In this document: positions 1 to 7,423 of the stretch, one piece after another
Position numbering within the stretch: position 1 is the first letter of the stretch
Layout of the letters: every line of letters starts with the position of its first letter
Assembly: GCA_016297555.1 (NCBI GenBank)
Contig: JAEDGK010000025.1
Coordinates: 1 to 20,776, forward strand
Length of the DNA: 20,776 nt
Direction: 5' to 3'
Source: Clostridiaceae bacterium
GTDB taxonomy: Bacteria > Bacillota > Clostridia > Oscillospirales > Acutalibacteraceae
Made by a program: the position numbers and the translations under genes
Notes under the pieces: generated by a model
The model's input: only the letters and a program-made list of their open reading frames with translations
Database searches by the model: none
What the model was told of the DNA's origin: nothing

Positions 1-58
1 CGGCAGGGCAAACAACTTTTCCCTCACCGTCAAAGAATACTATTATGTCATCCTCCAT
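1..58 (-). CDS. 5' end of an unidentified gene (partial, runs off left edge)
   Basis: Only the first 19 codons are inside the window, reading MEDDIIVFFDGEGKVVCPA. The ATG lies at 56-58 on the minus strand, and an AGGTG-type ribosome binding site sits about 8 bases upstream of it, which supports a genuine start. The acidic opening followed by a D-G-E-G turn is loosely reminiscent of small DUF1292/YrzB-type Firmicute proteins, but 19 residues are too few to assign a family. It is divergent from the gene at 667. Confidence 0.45.
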   Translation of the reverse strand, partial: MEDDIIVFFDGEGKVVCPA

Positions 59-594
59 TTTTTCACACCTCATCAACTCTTTACTTTATGTTATTACTGT
101 ATTAATCCCCGTATCGGACTATTATCCCCTTTTTTTTTGAAAATTTTACCTCTTCCTGAGTTAATGACAATTTACAATTTTTATTTTAAATTAAAATTTC
201 GATTAAGTCAAGCTGAAGTGTTGTAATATCTTGTTACTCCCCCTTTATTTCTGCATCGCCTGTATTTTCATCACCCCTTTTTTGACGCAACAAATTTGTT
301 TGGAGACATTCAGAATTTATCTCTTCATTAGTAAATGGCAAGAAATCGAAAAGACTACATTAAAATCTGCCAATCTCCGTATTTTCTATGTTTTCGACAA
401 AAATTTCACCCGTCAGTCAGCTATTATCAACAATGACACATTAAGCTTTTTGGCGCTATGTCATAAAATTTCCGATATTTATGTTCAAATACTTTTTTAA
501 CAACGGTTGCCCGAACAAATCAGACGATAATGCAGTGCATTGCCGATGTTTTTTAACAACCTGTAAATTAATTTATATTTTTCACATATTGGTA
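59..594. other. AT-rich stretch without a credible gene
   Basis: This stretch is clearly more AT-rich than the flanking genes. The one open frame of any length (231-500, +) needs a TTG start with no ribosome binding site and has a composition typical of translated AT-rich non-coding DNA, so it is not called. Visible structure: a 7-bp-arm AT palindrome at 183-197, a 12-base direct repeat TTTTTTAACAAC at 493-504 and 549-560, and between the copies a 13-base palindrome AATGCA-G-TGCATT at 529-541. It must also hold the promoter of the leftward gene at 58, which I cannot place with confidence. Confidence 0.6.
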
Positions 595-623
595 TTGTTT
601 TTTTATTAAAAATCTGTCATAAT
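595..623 (+). promoter_or_regulatory. Sigma-A type promoter for the 667 gene
   Basis: A -35 TTGTTT at 595-600 and a -10 CATAAT at 618-623 are separated by 17 bases. A TG one base upstream of the -10 (615-616) makes it an extended -10. Transcription would begin near 630 and give a leader of about 37 bases carrying the GGAGGA ribosome binding site at 653-658. Confidence 0.65.
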
Positions 624-666
624 GCTAAATACAACGGGGCAATAAAAAATACGGAGGACTTTTGAT

Positions 667-1260
667 ATGAAAAAAAAGATAACGGTTGCCGTTGCCGTAA
701 TTCTTGCGTTGGCGGCAATAATCACAGGCATATATTTTATTTTCTTCCGCGGCTCTGACGGCGGCGAGCCGAAAACAGAGCTTGCGGTTGCAAGAGATGA
801 CCTTGTTGAAAGCGTCGGCTATATTGAAGCTCTCGTTAAGAATCCCGACAGATACAAAAACGCCCTTTCCGCCGAATTTGAAATGAGCGCGGAAAAAGCA
901 GATGAATTCTATGAAGCTCCCGAAAACTGGCTTGCCTTTGACCAGATTATTACGCTTAAAAATCAGAGTGACAAAGACCTGACCGTTTACGGATTTGAGG
1001 TTAAGGATAACGGCAAGGACGGCTTTTATGTATGCACAAAAGTCGGCGGAGAGATTGGTATGGTTCCCGGAGCTTCGGGCACTTCAAGCTTCACGATTCT
1101 GTGCGAAAACGGCGAGCTTTCCGTTGACGAAGCCAAAGCAGCCATTGATAAAATGGAGATAAAAGCAATTTATTCCCGGACTCCCGAGGAATTTGATGAC
1201 GGCACGGAAAGCACCGAAGAAACCAAAACCGTTGAAATCGTTTTTCCCGAGGATAAATAA
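667..1260 (+). CDS. Membrane-anchored protein of unknown function
   Basis: This is a 197-residue protein that I do not recognise. A lysine-rich start (MKKK) is followed by a single hydrophobic segment at about residues 5-27, then a basic residue and a soluble domain, so it should be an N-terminally anchored protein with its bulk outside the membrane. There is no lipobox cysteine. Residues ~95-175 alternate polar and hydrophobic positions with a conserved-looking N-Q-S-D-K-D-L-T-V-Y-G-F stretch, suggesting a small beta-sandwich; the tail (residues ~173-197) is very acidic. The start is fixed by GGAGGA eight bases upstream of the ATG. It lies 18 bases ahead of pth and is probably co-transcribed with it, but that says little about its job. 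Confidence 0.8.
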   Translation: MKKKITVAVAVILALAAIITGIYFIFFRGSDGGEPKTELAVARDDLVESVGYIEALVKNPDRYKNALSAEFEMSAEKADEFYEAPENWLAFDQIITLKNQSDKDLTVYGFEVKDNGKDGFYVCTKVGGEIGMVPGASGTSSFTILCENGELSVDEAKAAIDKMEIKAIYSRTPEEFDDGTESTEETKTVEIVFPEDK

Positions 1261-1278
1261 AAGGAAGTTTTCAAGATA

Positions 1279-1884
1279 ATGAGTTTTTTATTCAAGCGCA
1301 AAGCGCCCTCCGGTCCGCCTGAATTTCTGATTGTCGGCTTAGGCAATCCGGGCAAAAAATATGAGCTCACGCGCCACAACGCAGGCTTTCTTTTTGCCGA
1401 CCTTCTTGCGGATAAGCAGGGCGTAAAAATAAGCAAAATTCAGTTCAAGTCGGTTACAGCCGATATCGAGCTTGCGGGCAAAAAATGCCTTTTGATGAAA
1501 CCGCAGACATTTATGAACAACAGCGGCGAGGCAGTCAAGCAGGCGGCGGCTTTCTATAAAATACCGCCCGAAAAAATCATTGTTGTGTTTGACGATATTT
1601 CCCTGCCCTGCGGCAAGCTGCGCATAAGGCGCAAAGGCAGCGACGGCGGTCACAACGGCATAAAAAGCATAATTTATCTTTTGAATTCCGATAAATTCCC
1701 GCGCGTTAAGCTCGGAATAGGCGAAAAGCCCCATCCGGACTATGAGCTTGCCGATTGGGTGCTTTCTGCATTTAAAAAGGACGAGCTTTCTGCGCTCAGA
1801 GAAGCGGCCGAAAACGCCTGCTCGGCAGTTGAGCTGATGGTGCAGGGCGATATCGACCGCGCAATGAGCAATTTTAATAGCTGA
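1279..1884 (+). CDS. pth: Peptidyl-tRNA hydrolase
   Basis: Cleaves the ester bond of peptidyl-tRNAs released from stalled ribosomes and recycles the tRNA; cytoplasmic and usually essential. All family signatures are present: G-L-G-N-P-G at residues 20-25, T-R-H-N-A-G-F at 31-37 with the catalytic His33, K-P-Q-T-F-M-N at 74-80, Asp105 in the F-D-D-I-S-L-P segment, and G-G-H-N-G at 123-127. N23, H33, N80, D105 and N126 correspond to E. coli N10, H20, N68, D93 and N114. The 201-residue length is normal apart from about 12 extra residues (M-S-F-L-F-K-R-K...) ahead of the usual start; AGGAAG at 1262-1267 supports the chosen ATG. It follows the membrane protein gene by 18 bases. Confidence 0.96.
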   Translation: MSFLFKRKAPSGPPEFLIVGLGNPGKKYELTRHNAGFLFADLLADKQGVKISKIQFKSVTADIELAGKKCLLMKPQTFMNNSGEAVKQAAAFYKIPPEKIIVVFDDISLPCGKLRIRRKGSDGGHNGIKSIIYLLNSDKFPRVKLGIGEKPHPDYELADWVLSAFKKDELSALREAAENACSAVELMVQGDIDRAMSNFNS

Positions 1885-2076
1885 TTATTTTGTCATTGAG
1901 GCGATGTTATCCAAAACTCCCTCAACGCTTCTCATACATTTGGCGGCATTTCTTCTGCACGCTCTTCTGCCGCTGCGAGTCATCATTTTAGAGCCTACGG
2001 CTGCCGCCGCAGTTCCGACTGCGAGACCTATTCCTACGCCTGCGGCAACGGACATATTCTTTGATGATGCAAACAT
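1885..2076 (-). CDS. Small YtxH-like membrane protein, 63 aa
   Basis: A short gene on the strand opposite its neighbours, filling the gap between pth and trmL. Its stop codon abuts the pth stop with no spare base. The product has a Gly/Ala-rich hydrophobic segment at about residues 9-30 and a strongly basic stretch (R-S-G-R-R-A-C-R-R-N) just after it, ending in a short amphipathic helix. This architecture resembles the small YtxH-type envelope-associated proteins common in Firmicutes, but the match is by layout and not by a firm motif. A GGGGGG run followed by ATAAG places a good ribosome binding site about 7-8 bases before the ATG, which argues that it is real. The function of such proteins is not well defined. 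Confidence 0.7.
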   Translation of the reverse strand: MFASSKNMSVAAGVGIGLAVGTAAAAVGSKMMTRSGRRACRRNAAKCMRSVEGVLDNIASMTK

Positions 2077-2153
2077 TCTTATCCCCCCTTTTTAATATTT
2101 TGTCCTTTCGGGCAAATAAAAACATTGTCAATTATTTTTAAGGAAGTTATATA

Positions 2154-2669
2154 ATGTCAGTTCTGAATATCGTTCTTGTTGAGCCTCAAATTCCGCAAAA
2201 TACGGGCAATATTGCAAGAACCTGCGCCGCCACGGGAGCAAGGCTACACCTTGTTGAGCCAATGGGCTTTCGGGTTGACGATGCCAAGCTGAAAAGAGCC
2301 GGGCTTGACTATTGGCATCTGCTCGATATCACATATTATGAAAATCTCAGCGATTTTTTTGAAAAAAACAGCGGCGGCGAGTTTTTTTATTTTTCCACAA
2401 AAGCCACCAAAATATATTCACAAATTGAATATCCCGATAATTGCTATCTCGTTTTCGGCAAAGAAACGGCAGGTCTGCCCGAGGAATTGCTTTTTAAAAA
2501 TCCCGACCGCTGTGTTCGCCTGCCGATGATTAATGACAGCTCGGCGCGCAGCCTTAATCTTTCAAATTCCGTTGCCGTCGGCGCTTACGAGGTTTTACGG
2601 CAATGGGGATTTCCCGAGCTGCTGACCAAAGGAAGGCTCACAAAATTTGATTGGAATGACAGTAAATAA
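2154..2669 (+). CDS. trmL: tRNA (cytidine/uridine-34-2'-O)-methyltransferase TrmL
   Basis: SPOUT-family enzyme that transfers a methyl group from S-adenosylmethionine to the 2'-OH of the wobble nucleotide (position 34) of tRNA-Leu isoacceptors; acts as a dimer in the cytoplasm. The diagnostic segments are all present: P-Q-I-P-Q-N-T-G-N-I-A-R-T at residues 11-23, the knot loop F-G-K-E-T-A-G-L-P at 101-109, and S-L-N-L-S-N-S-V-A at 133-141. The length of 171 residues is slightly above the E. coli protein, through a short C-terminal tail. AAGGAAG lies about 8 bases before the ATG. It is followed after 11 bases by the ceramidase-like gene, probably in one transcript. No clear promoter is visible between the 63-aa gene and this start. 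Confidence 0.95.
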   Translation: MSVLNIVLVEPQIPQNTGNIARTCAATGARLHLVEPMGFRVDDAKLKRAGLDYWHLLDITYYENLSDFFEKNSGGEFFYFSTKATKIYSQIEYPDNCYLVFGKETAGLPEELLFKNPDRCVRLPMINDSSARSLNLSNSVAVGAYEVLRQWGFPELLTKGRLTKFDWNDSK

Positions 2670-2680
2670 GGGGGATGCCG

Positions 2681-4138
2681 ATGACGCCTCTCGAGGCGGC
2701 TTGCCGCCTGATTAATTCTTCGTTAAAAGTAAGGTCAAAGCGTTATGCGGTATGCAATGAAACAGAAAACGCTGTTTTTGACGCTCCTCCGAGAGCAAGA
2801 AGCAGCCGATTTTCGCTCGGATTTTCCGCAAAAAGCATTTTGCCTCACGATGTTGCAAATAAAAAATATTACATTGCAGGCTACGGCAGCAACAAGCCCG
2901 CAAAGGGAATTCTTGATGAGCCGCGCACCCACGCCGTGTGGCTTGACGATTTGTCGGGTCACGGAGGCATTGTGATTGTTTCAATCGACAATGTTGGTAT
3001 GCTATCATCCGATGTTAACCGCCTGCGCGCACGCCTGCACGATTTTGCAATGTTCACGGGCTGCCGCAGCATAAACATTGTCAGCACCCATTCCCATGCG
3101 GGAATTGACACAATGGGAATTTGGGGTCCGCTCCCGCTGAGCGGAAAAGACCCGTCATATATGGAGCTTGTGTTTTCGCAAACCGTCCGCGCGGTTAAAG
3201 AAGCATATAACTCCCGCAGAAACGGCAGGCTTTATCTCGGCAAAGTCGAGGTTCCCGATATGCAGGAGGACATAAGAACTCCTGTCGTATTTTCCAAAAC
3301 TCTCACGCGCCTGCGCTTTGTTCCCGATGACGGGTCAAGGCAGGTCTGCATTATAAATTTTGCCTCTCATTCCGAATCTCTGCAAGGTGAAAACGAGCGC
3401 ATAAGCGCGGATTTTCCGCATTATATGCGTGAAAGAATAAAAGAGAAAACGGGCGCAGACACACTCTATTGCGTGGGCGCCGTGGGCGGAATGATAAGTA
3501 TGCATATCCCCGATAAGCAGGAAATTCGGAAAAACGGCGGAGATTTTTCACAAGCCACTGCCGAAATCGGCAGAAAGCTTGCGGATTACGCTCTTTCAAT
3601 CAGCCCCGATGATGAAATCCCGTTGAAGCCTAAAATCGGCTGCATAAGACAGGAAGCATTTTTCAAGGCAGAAAACACCGTGCTCCTGCTTGCCGCAAGG
3701 CTCGGAATTCTTGACGCCGAAGCCTACCGAGCGCAAGGCTCGGGCTTTGCTCTGAAATCCGAAATAAGCTTAATTGAAATCGATTCGCTCCGCCTGCTTT
3801 TGCTGCCCTGCGAGATTTTCCCAGAGCTGGTTTACGGCGGATATCTTAATTCGGAGCAATCCGCAACGGGTATGGGAGCAGAGATAAATCCGCCGCCGCT
3901 TTCGGAAATAATCGGAGAAAACACGGTGATAATCGGGCTTGCAAACGACGAGCTCGGCTATGTTATACCGCCCAACGATTTTTTCCTCCACCCCAAAACG
4001 CCTTATTTTGAAAATGTGCGCGATGTTCACGGCAGAAAGCATTATGAGGAAACCAATTCCCTCGGGCCGCAAACCGCCGAAGCTATTTTCAAAACCGTTT
4101 GTCAAATTGTCAACTCTGTTGAAAAAACAAAAATATAA
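2681..4138 (+). CDS. Neutral/alkaline ceramidase-fold protein, no signal peptide
   Basis: A 485-residue protein related to the zinc-dependent neutral/alkaline ceramidase N-terminal domain family (PF04734). From the GTG-free start chosen here, the recognisable pieces (numbered from the upstream Met at 2675) are T-H-S-H at 138-141, F-A-S-H-S-E at 229-234, P-C-E at 378-380, and G-L-A-N-D-E-L-G-Y at 421-429, matching in order the His, His, Glu and Tyr zinc ligands of Pseudomonas ceramidase. The later H-Y-E-E-T-N-S-L-G-P segment also fits. About 45 residues precede the domain. Unlike secreted ceramidases it has no signal peptide or anchor, so it is probably cytosolic; the true substrate is unknown and need not be ceramide. 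An in-frame ATG at 2675 directly abuts GGGGG; the ATG at 2681 sits six bases after that run and is preferred. Confidence 0.8.
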   Translation: MTPLEAACRLINSSLKVRSKRYAVCNETENAVFDAPPRARSSRFSLGFSAKSILPHDVANKKYYIAGYGSNKPAKGILDEPRTHAVWLDDLSGHGGIVIVSIDNVGMLSSDVNRLRARLHDFAMFTGCRSINIVSTHSHAGIDTMGIWGPLPLSGKDPSYMELVFSQTVRAVKEAYNSRRNGRLYLGKVEVPDMQEDIRTPVVFSKTLTRLRFVPDDGSRQVCIINFASHSESLQGENERISADFPHYMRERIKEKTGADTLYCVGAVGGMISMHIPDKQEIRKNGGDFSQATAEIGRKLADYALSISPDDEIPLKPKIGCIRQEAFFKAENTVLLLAARLGILDAEAYRAQGSGFALKSEISLIEIDSLRLLLLPCEIFPELVYGGYLNSEQSATGMGAEINPPPLSEIIGENTVIIGLANDELGYVIPPNDFFLHPKTPYFENVRDVHGRKHYEETNSLGPQTAEAIFKTVCQIVNSVEKTKI

Positions 4139-4168
4139 ATCACATATGAAGAAAGGATTTGACTTTTT

Positions 4169-4699
4169 ATGAAATCTGCTGTTGCAATATTCCTCGTTCT
4201 TGTTTTTGCGTCGCTCTGCCTTTTCGGATGCTCAAACATCCCCGATGAGCCCGCAACCACGAAGCTCGAAAACTTCTCCTATGTTAACCCCTACGGCGAA
4301 ACCGTTGCCGCACCCGATAATCTTGACGAGCTTGAAGGTCATACCTATCCCGTGCAGTATGTTGAAACCGTTAACAAGATAGAATGTGTTCTGAGCAGCT
4401 ATTATGTTTACGGCAACACGGTTGCGGAAATTGTTTCAATCGAATTGGACGATGACGGATTTTCTGTCAACGCCGACGGACGCGCCGATGTCAAAATAAC
4501 CGCCATCGGTTCAAGAAAGAACAATATGAAGATCGGCTACACCGCCTATGACAAGGACGGAAATGTTGTAAGAGACACCTATATTCTTGCAAAGCTCGAT
4601 GATGTTAAAGAGGGCGATATTGTTGAAAAACGCCGCTTTGATTTCCCGAGAGAAACCGTTAAAATCGTTTTCCACGATTATGTAGAACCCGAAGATTGA
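4169..4699 (+). CDS. Lipoprotein of unknown function
   Basis: A 176-residue exported lipoprotein. The N-terminal signal (residues 1-20) ends in the lipobox L-F-G-C with the lipidated Cys21, so the mature protein should be anchored to the outer face of the membrane. A short Pro/Thr linker follows, then a compact domain rich in charged beta-strand-like segments (residues ~45-170) that I cannot place in a family. An AAAGGA ribosome binding site at 4152-4157 lies 11 bases before the ATG. It starts 30 bases after the ceramidase-like gene and ends just before a strong terminator, so it is the last gene of this plus-strand unit. Confidence 0.8.
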   Translation: MKSAVAIFLVLVFASLCLFGCSNIPDEPATTKLENFSYVNPYGETVAAPDNLDELEGHTYPVQYVETVNKIECVLSSYYVYGNTVAEIVSIELDDDGFSVNADGRADVKITAIGSRKNNMKIGYTAYDKDGNVVRDTYILAKLDDVKEGDIVEKRRFDFPRETVKIVFHDYVEPED

Positions 4700-4711
4700 T
4701 TTAAGAAGCTT

Positions 4712-4756
4712 AACAGCCGGCTTACCGAAAAAGTAAGCCGGCTGTTGTTTTATTTT
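4712..4756 (+). terminator. Rho-independent terminator, perfect 14-bp stem
   Basis: AACAGCCGGCTTAC at 4712-4725 pairs perfectly with 4733-4746 around a 7-base loop, followed by GTTTTATTTT. It terminates the plus-strand unit after the lipoprotein gene. The T-rich tail stops two bases short of the argH stop codon on the other strand. On the minus strand the stem is the same but the following bases are not T-rich, so it would be a weaker terminator for argH. Confidence 0.93.
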
Positions 4757-4757
4757 G

Positions 4758-6065
4758 TTACATTCCTCTGCGCTTTACACAGTTTTCAAGCTTGATGGCC
4801 TCGTAAACGCCGCCGTCGAAAAGCTCGCAAACCTGTTTGTATTCATCAACAGAAAGCGTTTCAAGCGTTTTGCCCTCTCTTATGCAAAGCGCAACAAGCT
4901 CGCCAGTTGCCTTGTAGGCATCCCTGAAAGGCAGACCTTTTGATACAAGGTAGTCGGCGCAGTCGGTTGCGTTTATAAATCCGCCCGCCGCCGCTTTACG
5001 CATATTCTCGGGAATTGCTTTCATAGTTGAAATCATAGGAACAAGAGTGTCAAGGCAAATCTTGACCGTATCAAAGGCGTCAAAAATTGCGTCCTTATCC
5101 TCCTGCATATCCTTGTTATAAGCAAGCGGGAGACCTTTCATAACGGTCAGCAAAGTCATAAGGTCGCCGAAAACTCTGCCGCTCTTGCCTCTGACAAGCT
5201 CCGCAATGTCGGGATTTTTCTTCTGCGGCATTATACTTGAACCTGTTGAAAAAGCGTCGTCAAGCTCAACAAATTTGAATTCCCATGAGCACCAGAGAAT
5301 AATTTCCTCGCAGAGCCTTGAAAGATGAACCATTATTATCGAAAGCGCGCTTGCAAGCTCAATGCAGAAATCTCTGTCTGAAACGCCGTCAAGCGTGCTT
5401 GCGGTGTAGGAATCAAAGCCGAGCAAAGAGGCAGTCATTGCGCGGTCAATCGGATAGGTTGTGCCCGCCAGAGCGCCGCTGCCGAGCGGGGAAGAATTCA
5501 TTCGCTTTTTGGCATCAGCTACCCTGCCGAGGTCGCGGGTGAGCATTTCGGTATAGGCAGACAAATGCGCCTTAAATGTTATCGGCTGTGCTCTCTGCAA
5601 ATGAGTATAGCCGGGCATAATTGCATCGGCATATTCATCGCCTTTTTCGGAAAGGGCTTTTATAAGCTTTTTGATAAGCTCCGTAACCGCATCGCACTCA
5701 TCGCGCAGATAGAGCCTGACATCAAGCGCAACCTGGTCATTGCGGCTTCTGCCCGTATGCAGGCGTTTGCCCGCATCGCCTATGCGCTCGGTTAAGGTCT
5801 GCTCAATAAAGGTGTGGATATCCTCGGCGTTGGGGTCAATCAGCAGGCTGCCCTCGGCAATCTCATTTTTGATTTTTGCAAGCTCAGCGGCAATCGCCGC
5901 GCCGTCCTGCTCGGGGATAATCCCCTTGGCGGAAAGCATTGTAACATGAGCAATGCTGCCCTCGATATCCTGAGCATACATTCTGGAGTCGGTTGCTATT
6001 GACGAATTGAAATCATTGGTTTTTTTATCCGCTTCCTTTGAAAAGCGGCCTGCCCACAATTTCAT
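4758..6065 (-). CDS. argH: Argininosuccinate lyase
   Basis: Splits argininosuccinate into arginine and fumarate, the last step of arginine synthesis; a cytoplasmic homotetramer of the fumarase/aspartase superfamily. The family signature G-S-S-I-M-P-Q-K-K-N-P-D is intact, as are the H-T-G-R-S-R-N-D-Q-V substrate loop and the G-Y-T-H-L-Q-R-A-Q-P segment. At 435 residues it is about 20-25 residues shorter than typical ArgH: it ends (N-C-V-K-R-R-G-M) at the point where most homologues continue with a Gly/Pro-rich tail. No homologous sequence continues past the stop, so this looks like a natural short end and not a frameshift. AGGAGG at 6072-6077 lies six bases before the ATG. It follows argG by 71 bases. 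Confidence 0.96.
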   Translation of the reverse strand: MKLWAGRFSKEADKKTNDFNSSIATDSRMYAQDIEGSIAHVTMLSAKGIIPEQDGAAIAAELAKIKNEIAEGSLLIDPNAEDIHTFIEQTLTERIGDAGKRLHTGRSRNDQVALDVRLYLRDECDAVTELIKKLIKALSEKGDEYADAIMPGYTHLQRAQPITFKAHLSAYTEMLTRDLGRVADAKKRMNSSPLGSGALAGTTYPIDRAMTASLLGFDSYTASTLDGVSDRDFCIELASALSIIMVHLSRLCEEIILWCSWEFKFVELDDAFSTGSSIMPQKKNPDIAELVRGKSGRVFGDLMTLLTVMKGLPLAYNKDMQEDKDAIFDAFDTVKICLDTLVPMISTMKAIPENMRKAAAGGFINATDCADYLVSKGLPFRDAYKATGELVALCIREGKTLETLSVDEYKQVCELFDGGVYEAIKLENCVKRRGM

Positions 6066-6085
6066 ACAAATCCTCCTTATACGGG

Positions 6086-6110
6086 AAAAGAGCCGCCATA
6101 AGACGGCTCC
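6086..6110 (-). promoter_or_regulatory. Hairpin in the argG-argH gap, possible weak attenuator
   Basis: Read on the minus strand, GAGCCG (6104-6109) pairs with CGGCTC (6090-6095) around an 8-base loop, followed by only four T residues (6086-6089). It precedes the argH ribosome binding site by eight bases. It may reduce read-through into argH or protect the argG message; the short T run makes it a poor full terminator. Confidence 0.45.
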
Positions 6111-6136
6111 TAATCAGTCTTGATATAAATTCAGAA

Positions 6137-7360
6137 TTATTTGTTTCTTTCGGCTTCGAGGATTGCCCTTACCTTGATGGGCAGACCGAACAGATTGATA
6201 AATCCTGCGGAATCCTTCTGATTGTAAACATCGTCTGCATCAAAGGTTGCGAAATCCTCGCTGTAAAGAGTGTAGGGCGAGGTTACGCCTGCATTGATGA
6301 TGTTGCCCTTATAGAGCTTGAGCTTGACATCGCCGGTAACGGTTTCCTGCGTTTTGTCAACGAAAGCGGAAAGCGCCTCTCTGAGTGGTGTGTACCACTG
6401 ACCAAAGTAAACAAGCTCTGCAAATCTGTGAGCAACAAGCTCCTTGTAATGCTGAGTATCTCTGTCAAGAGTGATGGTTTCAAGAACATCGTGCGCTCTG
6501 AAAAGGATTGCGCCTGCGGGATTTTCGTAAACGCCTCTGGACTTCATACCAACAAGACGGTTTTCTACAAGGTCGTTAAGACCGATACCGTTTTTGCCGC
6601 CGAGCTCATTGAGATATTTGATAAGCTCAACTCCGCCCATCTCCTTGCCGTTAACGGCGGTGGGAATGCCCTTTTCAAAATGGATGGTGATGTAGGTGGG
6701 CTCGTCGGGAGCCATTTCGGGTGAAACGCCCATCTCAAGGAAGCCGGGCTTATTATACTGCGGCTCGTTTGCGGGATCTTCAAGGTCAAGACCCTCGTGC
6801 GAAAGATGCCAGAGGTTTTTATCCTTTGAATAATTTGTTTCACGGTTTATTTTGAGAGGAATGTTATGCGCTTCGGCATACTCAATTTCTTCCTCACGGG
6901 ACTTTATGTTCCAAATTCTCCAGGGAGCGATGATTTCCATTTCGGGAGCAAACGCTTTTATTGCAAGCTCAAATCTGACCTGATCGTTGCCCTTGCCCGT
7001 GCAGCCGTGGCAGATGGCGTCGGCACCCTCAGCCTTTGCGATTTCAACAATTCTCTTTGCAATTATCGGGCGTGCAAACGATGTGCCGAGCAGATAATCC
7101 TTTTCATAAACCGCGCCTGCTTTAAGGGTGGGGAAAATATAGTCGCTTACAAATTCGTCCTGAAGATTTTCGATATAAAGCTTTGAAGCGCCTGTTTTGA
7201 TTGCTTTTTCTTCAAGTCCGTCAAGCTCCGTGCCCTGACCGACATCGCCCGAAACCGCGATAACCTCGCAGTTATTGTAATTTTCCTTTAACCAAGGAAT
7301 GATTATCGAAGTGTCAAGTCCGCCCGAATAGGCGAGAACAACTTTTTTGATTTCTTTCAT
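6137..7360 (-). CDS. argG: Argininosuccinate synthase
   Basis: Joins citrulline and aspartate in an ATP-dependent reaction to make argininosuccinate, the substrate of the neighbouring argH product; cytoplasmic. The N-terminal PP-loop A-Y-S-G-G-L-D-T-S is at residues 10-18, and the later C-T-G-K-G-N-D-Q-V-R-F-E, K-S-R-E-E-E and L-W-H-L-S-H-E-G-x-D-L-E-D-P segments are all family hallmarks. The 407-residue length is normal. The start is the ATG at 7358-7360, preceded by GGAG seven bases away; an in-frame ATG 11 codons upstream (7393) has no ribosome binding site and lies between the -10 element and the predicted transcript start, so it is rejected. Other arginine genes (argBCDFJ) are not in this window. 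Confidence 0.97.
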   Translation of the reverse strand: MKEIKKVVLAYSGGLDTSIIIPWLKENYNNCEVIAVSGDVGQGTELDGLEEKAIKTGASKLYIENLQDEFVSDYIFPTLKAGAVYEKDYLLGTSFARPIIAKRIVEIAKAEGADAICHGCTGKGNDQVRFELAIKAFAPEMEIIAPWRIWNIKSREEEIEYAEAHNIPLKINRETNYSKDKNLWHLSHEGLDLEDPANEPQYNKPGFLEMGVSPEMAPDEPTYITIHFEKGIPTAVNGKEMGGVELIKYLNELGGKNGIGLNDLVENRLVGMKSRGVYENPAGAILFRAHDVLETITLDRDTQHYKELVAHRFAELVYFGQWYTPLREALSAFVDKTQETVTGDVKLKLYKGNIINAGVTSPYTLYSEDFATFDADDVYNQKDSAGFINLFGLPIKVRAILEAERNK

Positions 7361-7395
7361 AATATATCTCCGTTCTGTTGTTTGTTTATGCATTG

Positions 7396-7423
7396 ATTAT
7401 ACATCAAATATTCAAAAAATCAA
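7396..7423 (-). promoter_or_regulatory. argG promoter
   Basis: On the minus strand, -10 TATAAT occupies 7396-7401 and -35 TTGATT 7418-7423, with a 16-base spacer. The transcript would start near 7389 and have a leader of about 30 bases, too short for a T-box or other riboswitch. This promoter should drive argG and, through the weak hairpin between them, argH. Confidence 0.75.

Noticed and set aside
231..500. 89-codon open frame in the AT-rich left region
   Set aside because: It needs a TTG start without a ribosome binding site, its composition is that of translated AT-rich DNA, and it shows no recognisable motif.
2103..2131. TTGACA on the minus strand (2126-2131) as promoter of the 63-aa gene
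   Set aside because: At 17-base spacing the -10 position reads AAAGGA, which is not a usable -10; the promoter may be elsewhere.
2675..2680. Upstream ATG for the ceramidase-like gene
   Set aside because: It directly touches the GGGGG run; the ATG six bases further on has proper spacing from it.
6066..6136. T-box or riboswitch in the argG-argH gap
   Set aside because: Only a 6-bp hairpin with four T residues is present; 71 bases are too few for a T-box and no conserved T-box sequence is seen.
6038..6724. 228-codon plus-strand frame opposite argH/argG
   Set aside because: It lies antisense to two confidently identified genes, crosses their intergenic gap and has no ribosome binding site; it is a shadow of their codon usage.
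7361..7393. 11-codon N-terminal extension of argG
   Set aside because: No ribosome binding site precedes that ATG and it lies between the -10 element and the predicted transcript start.
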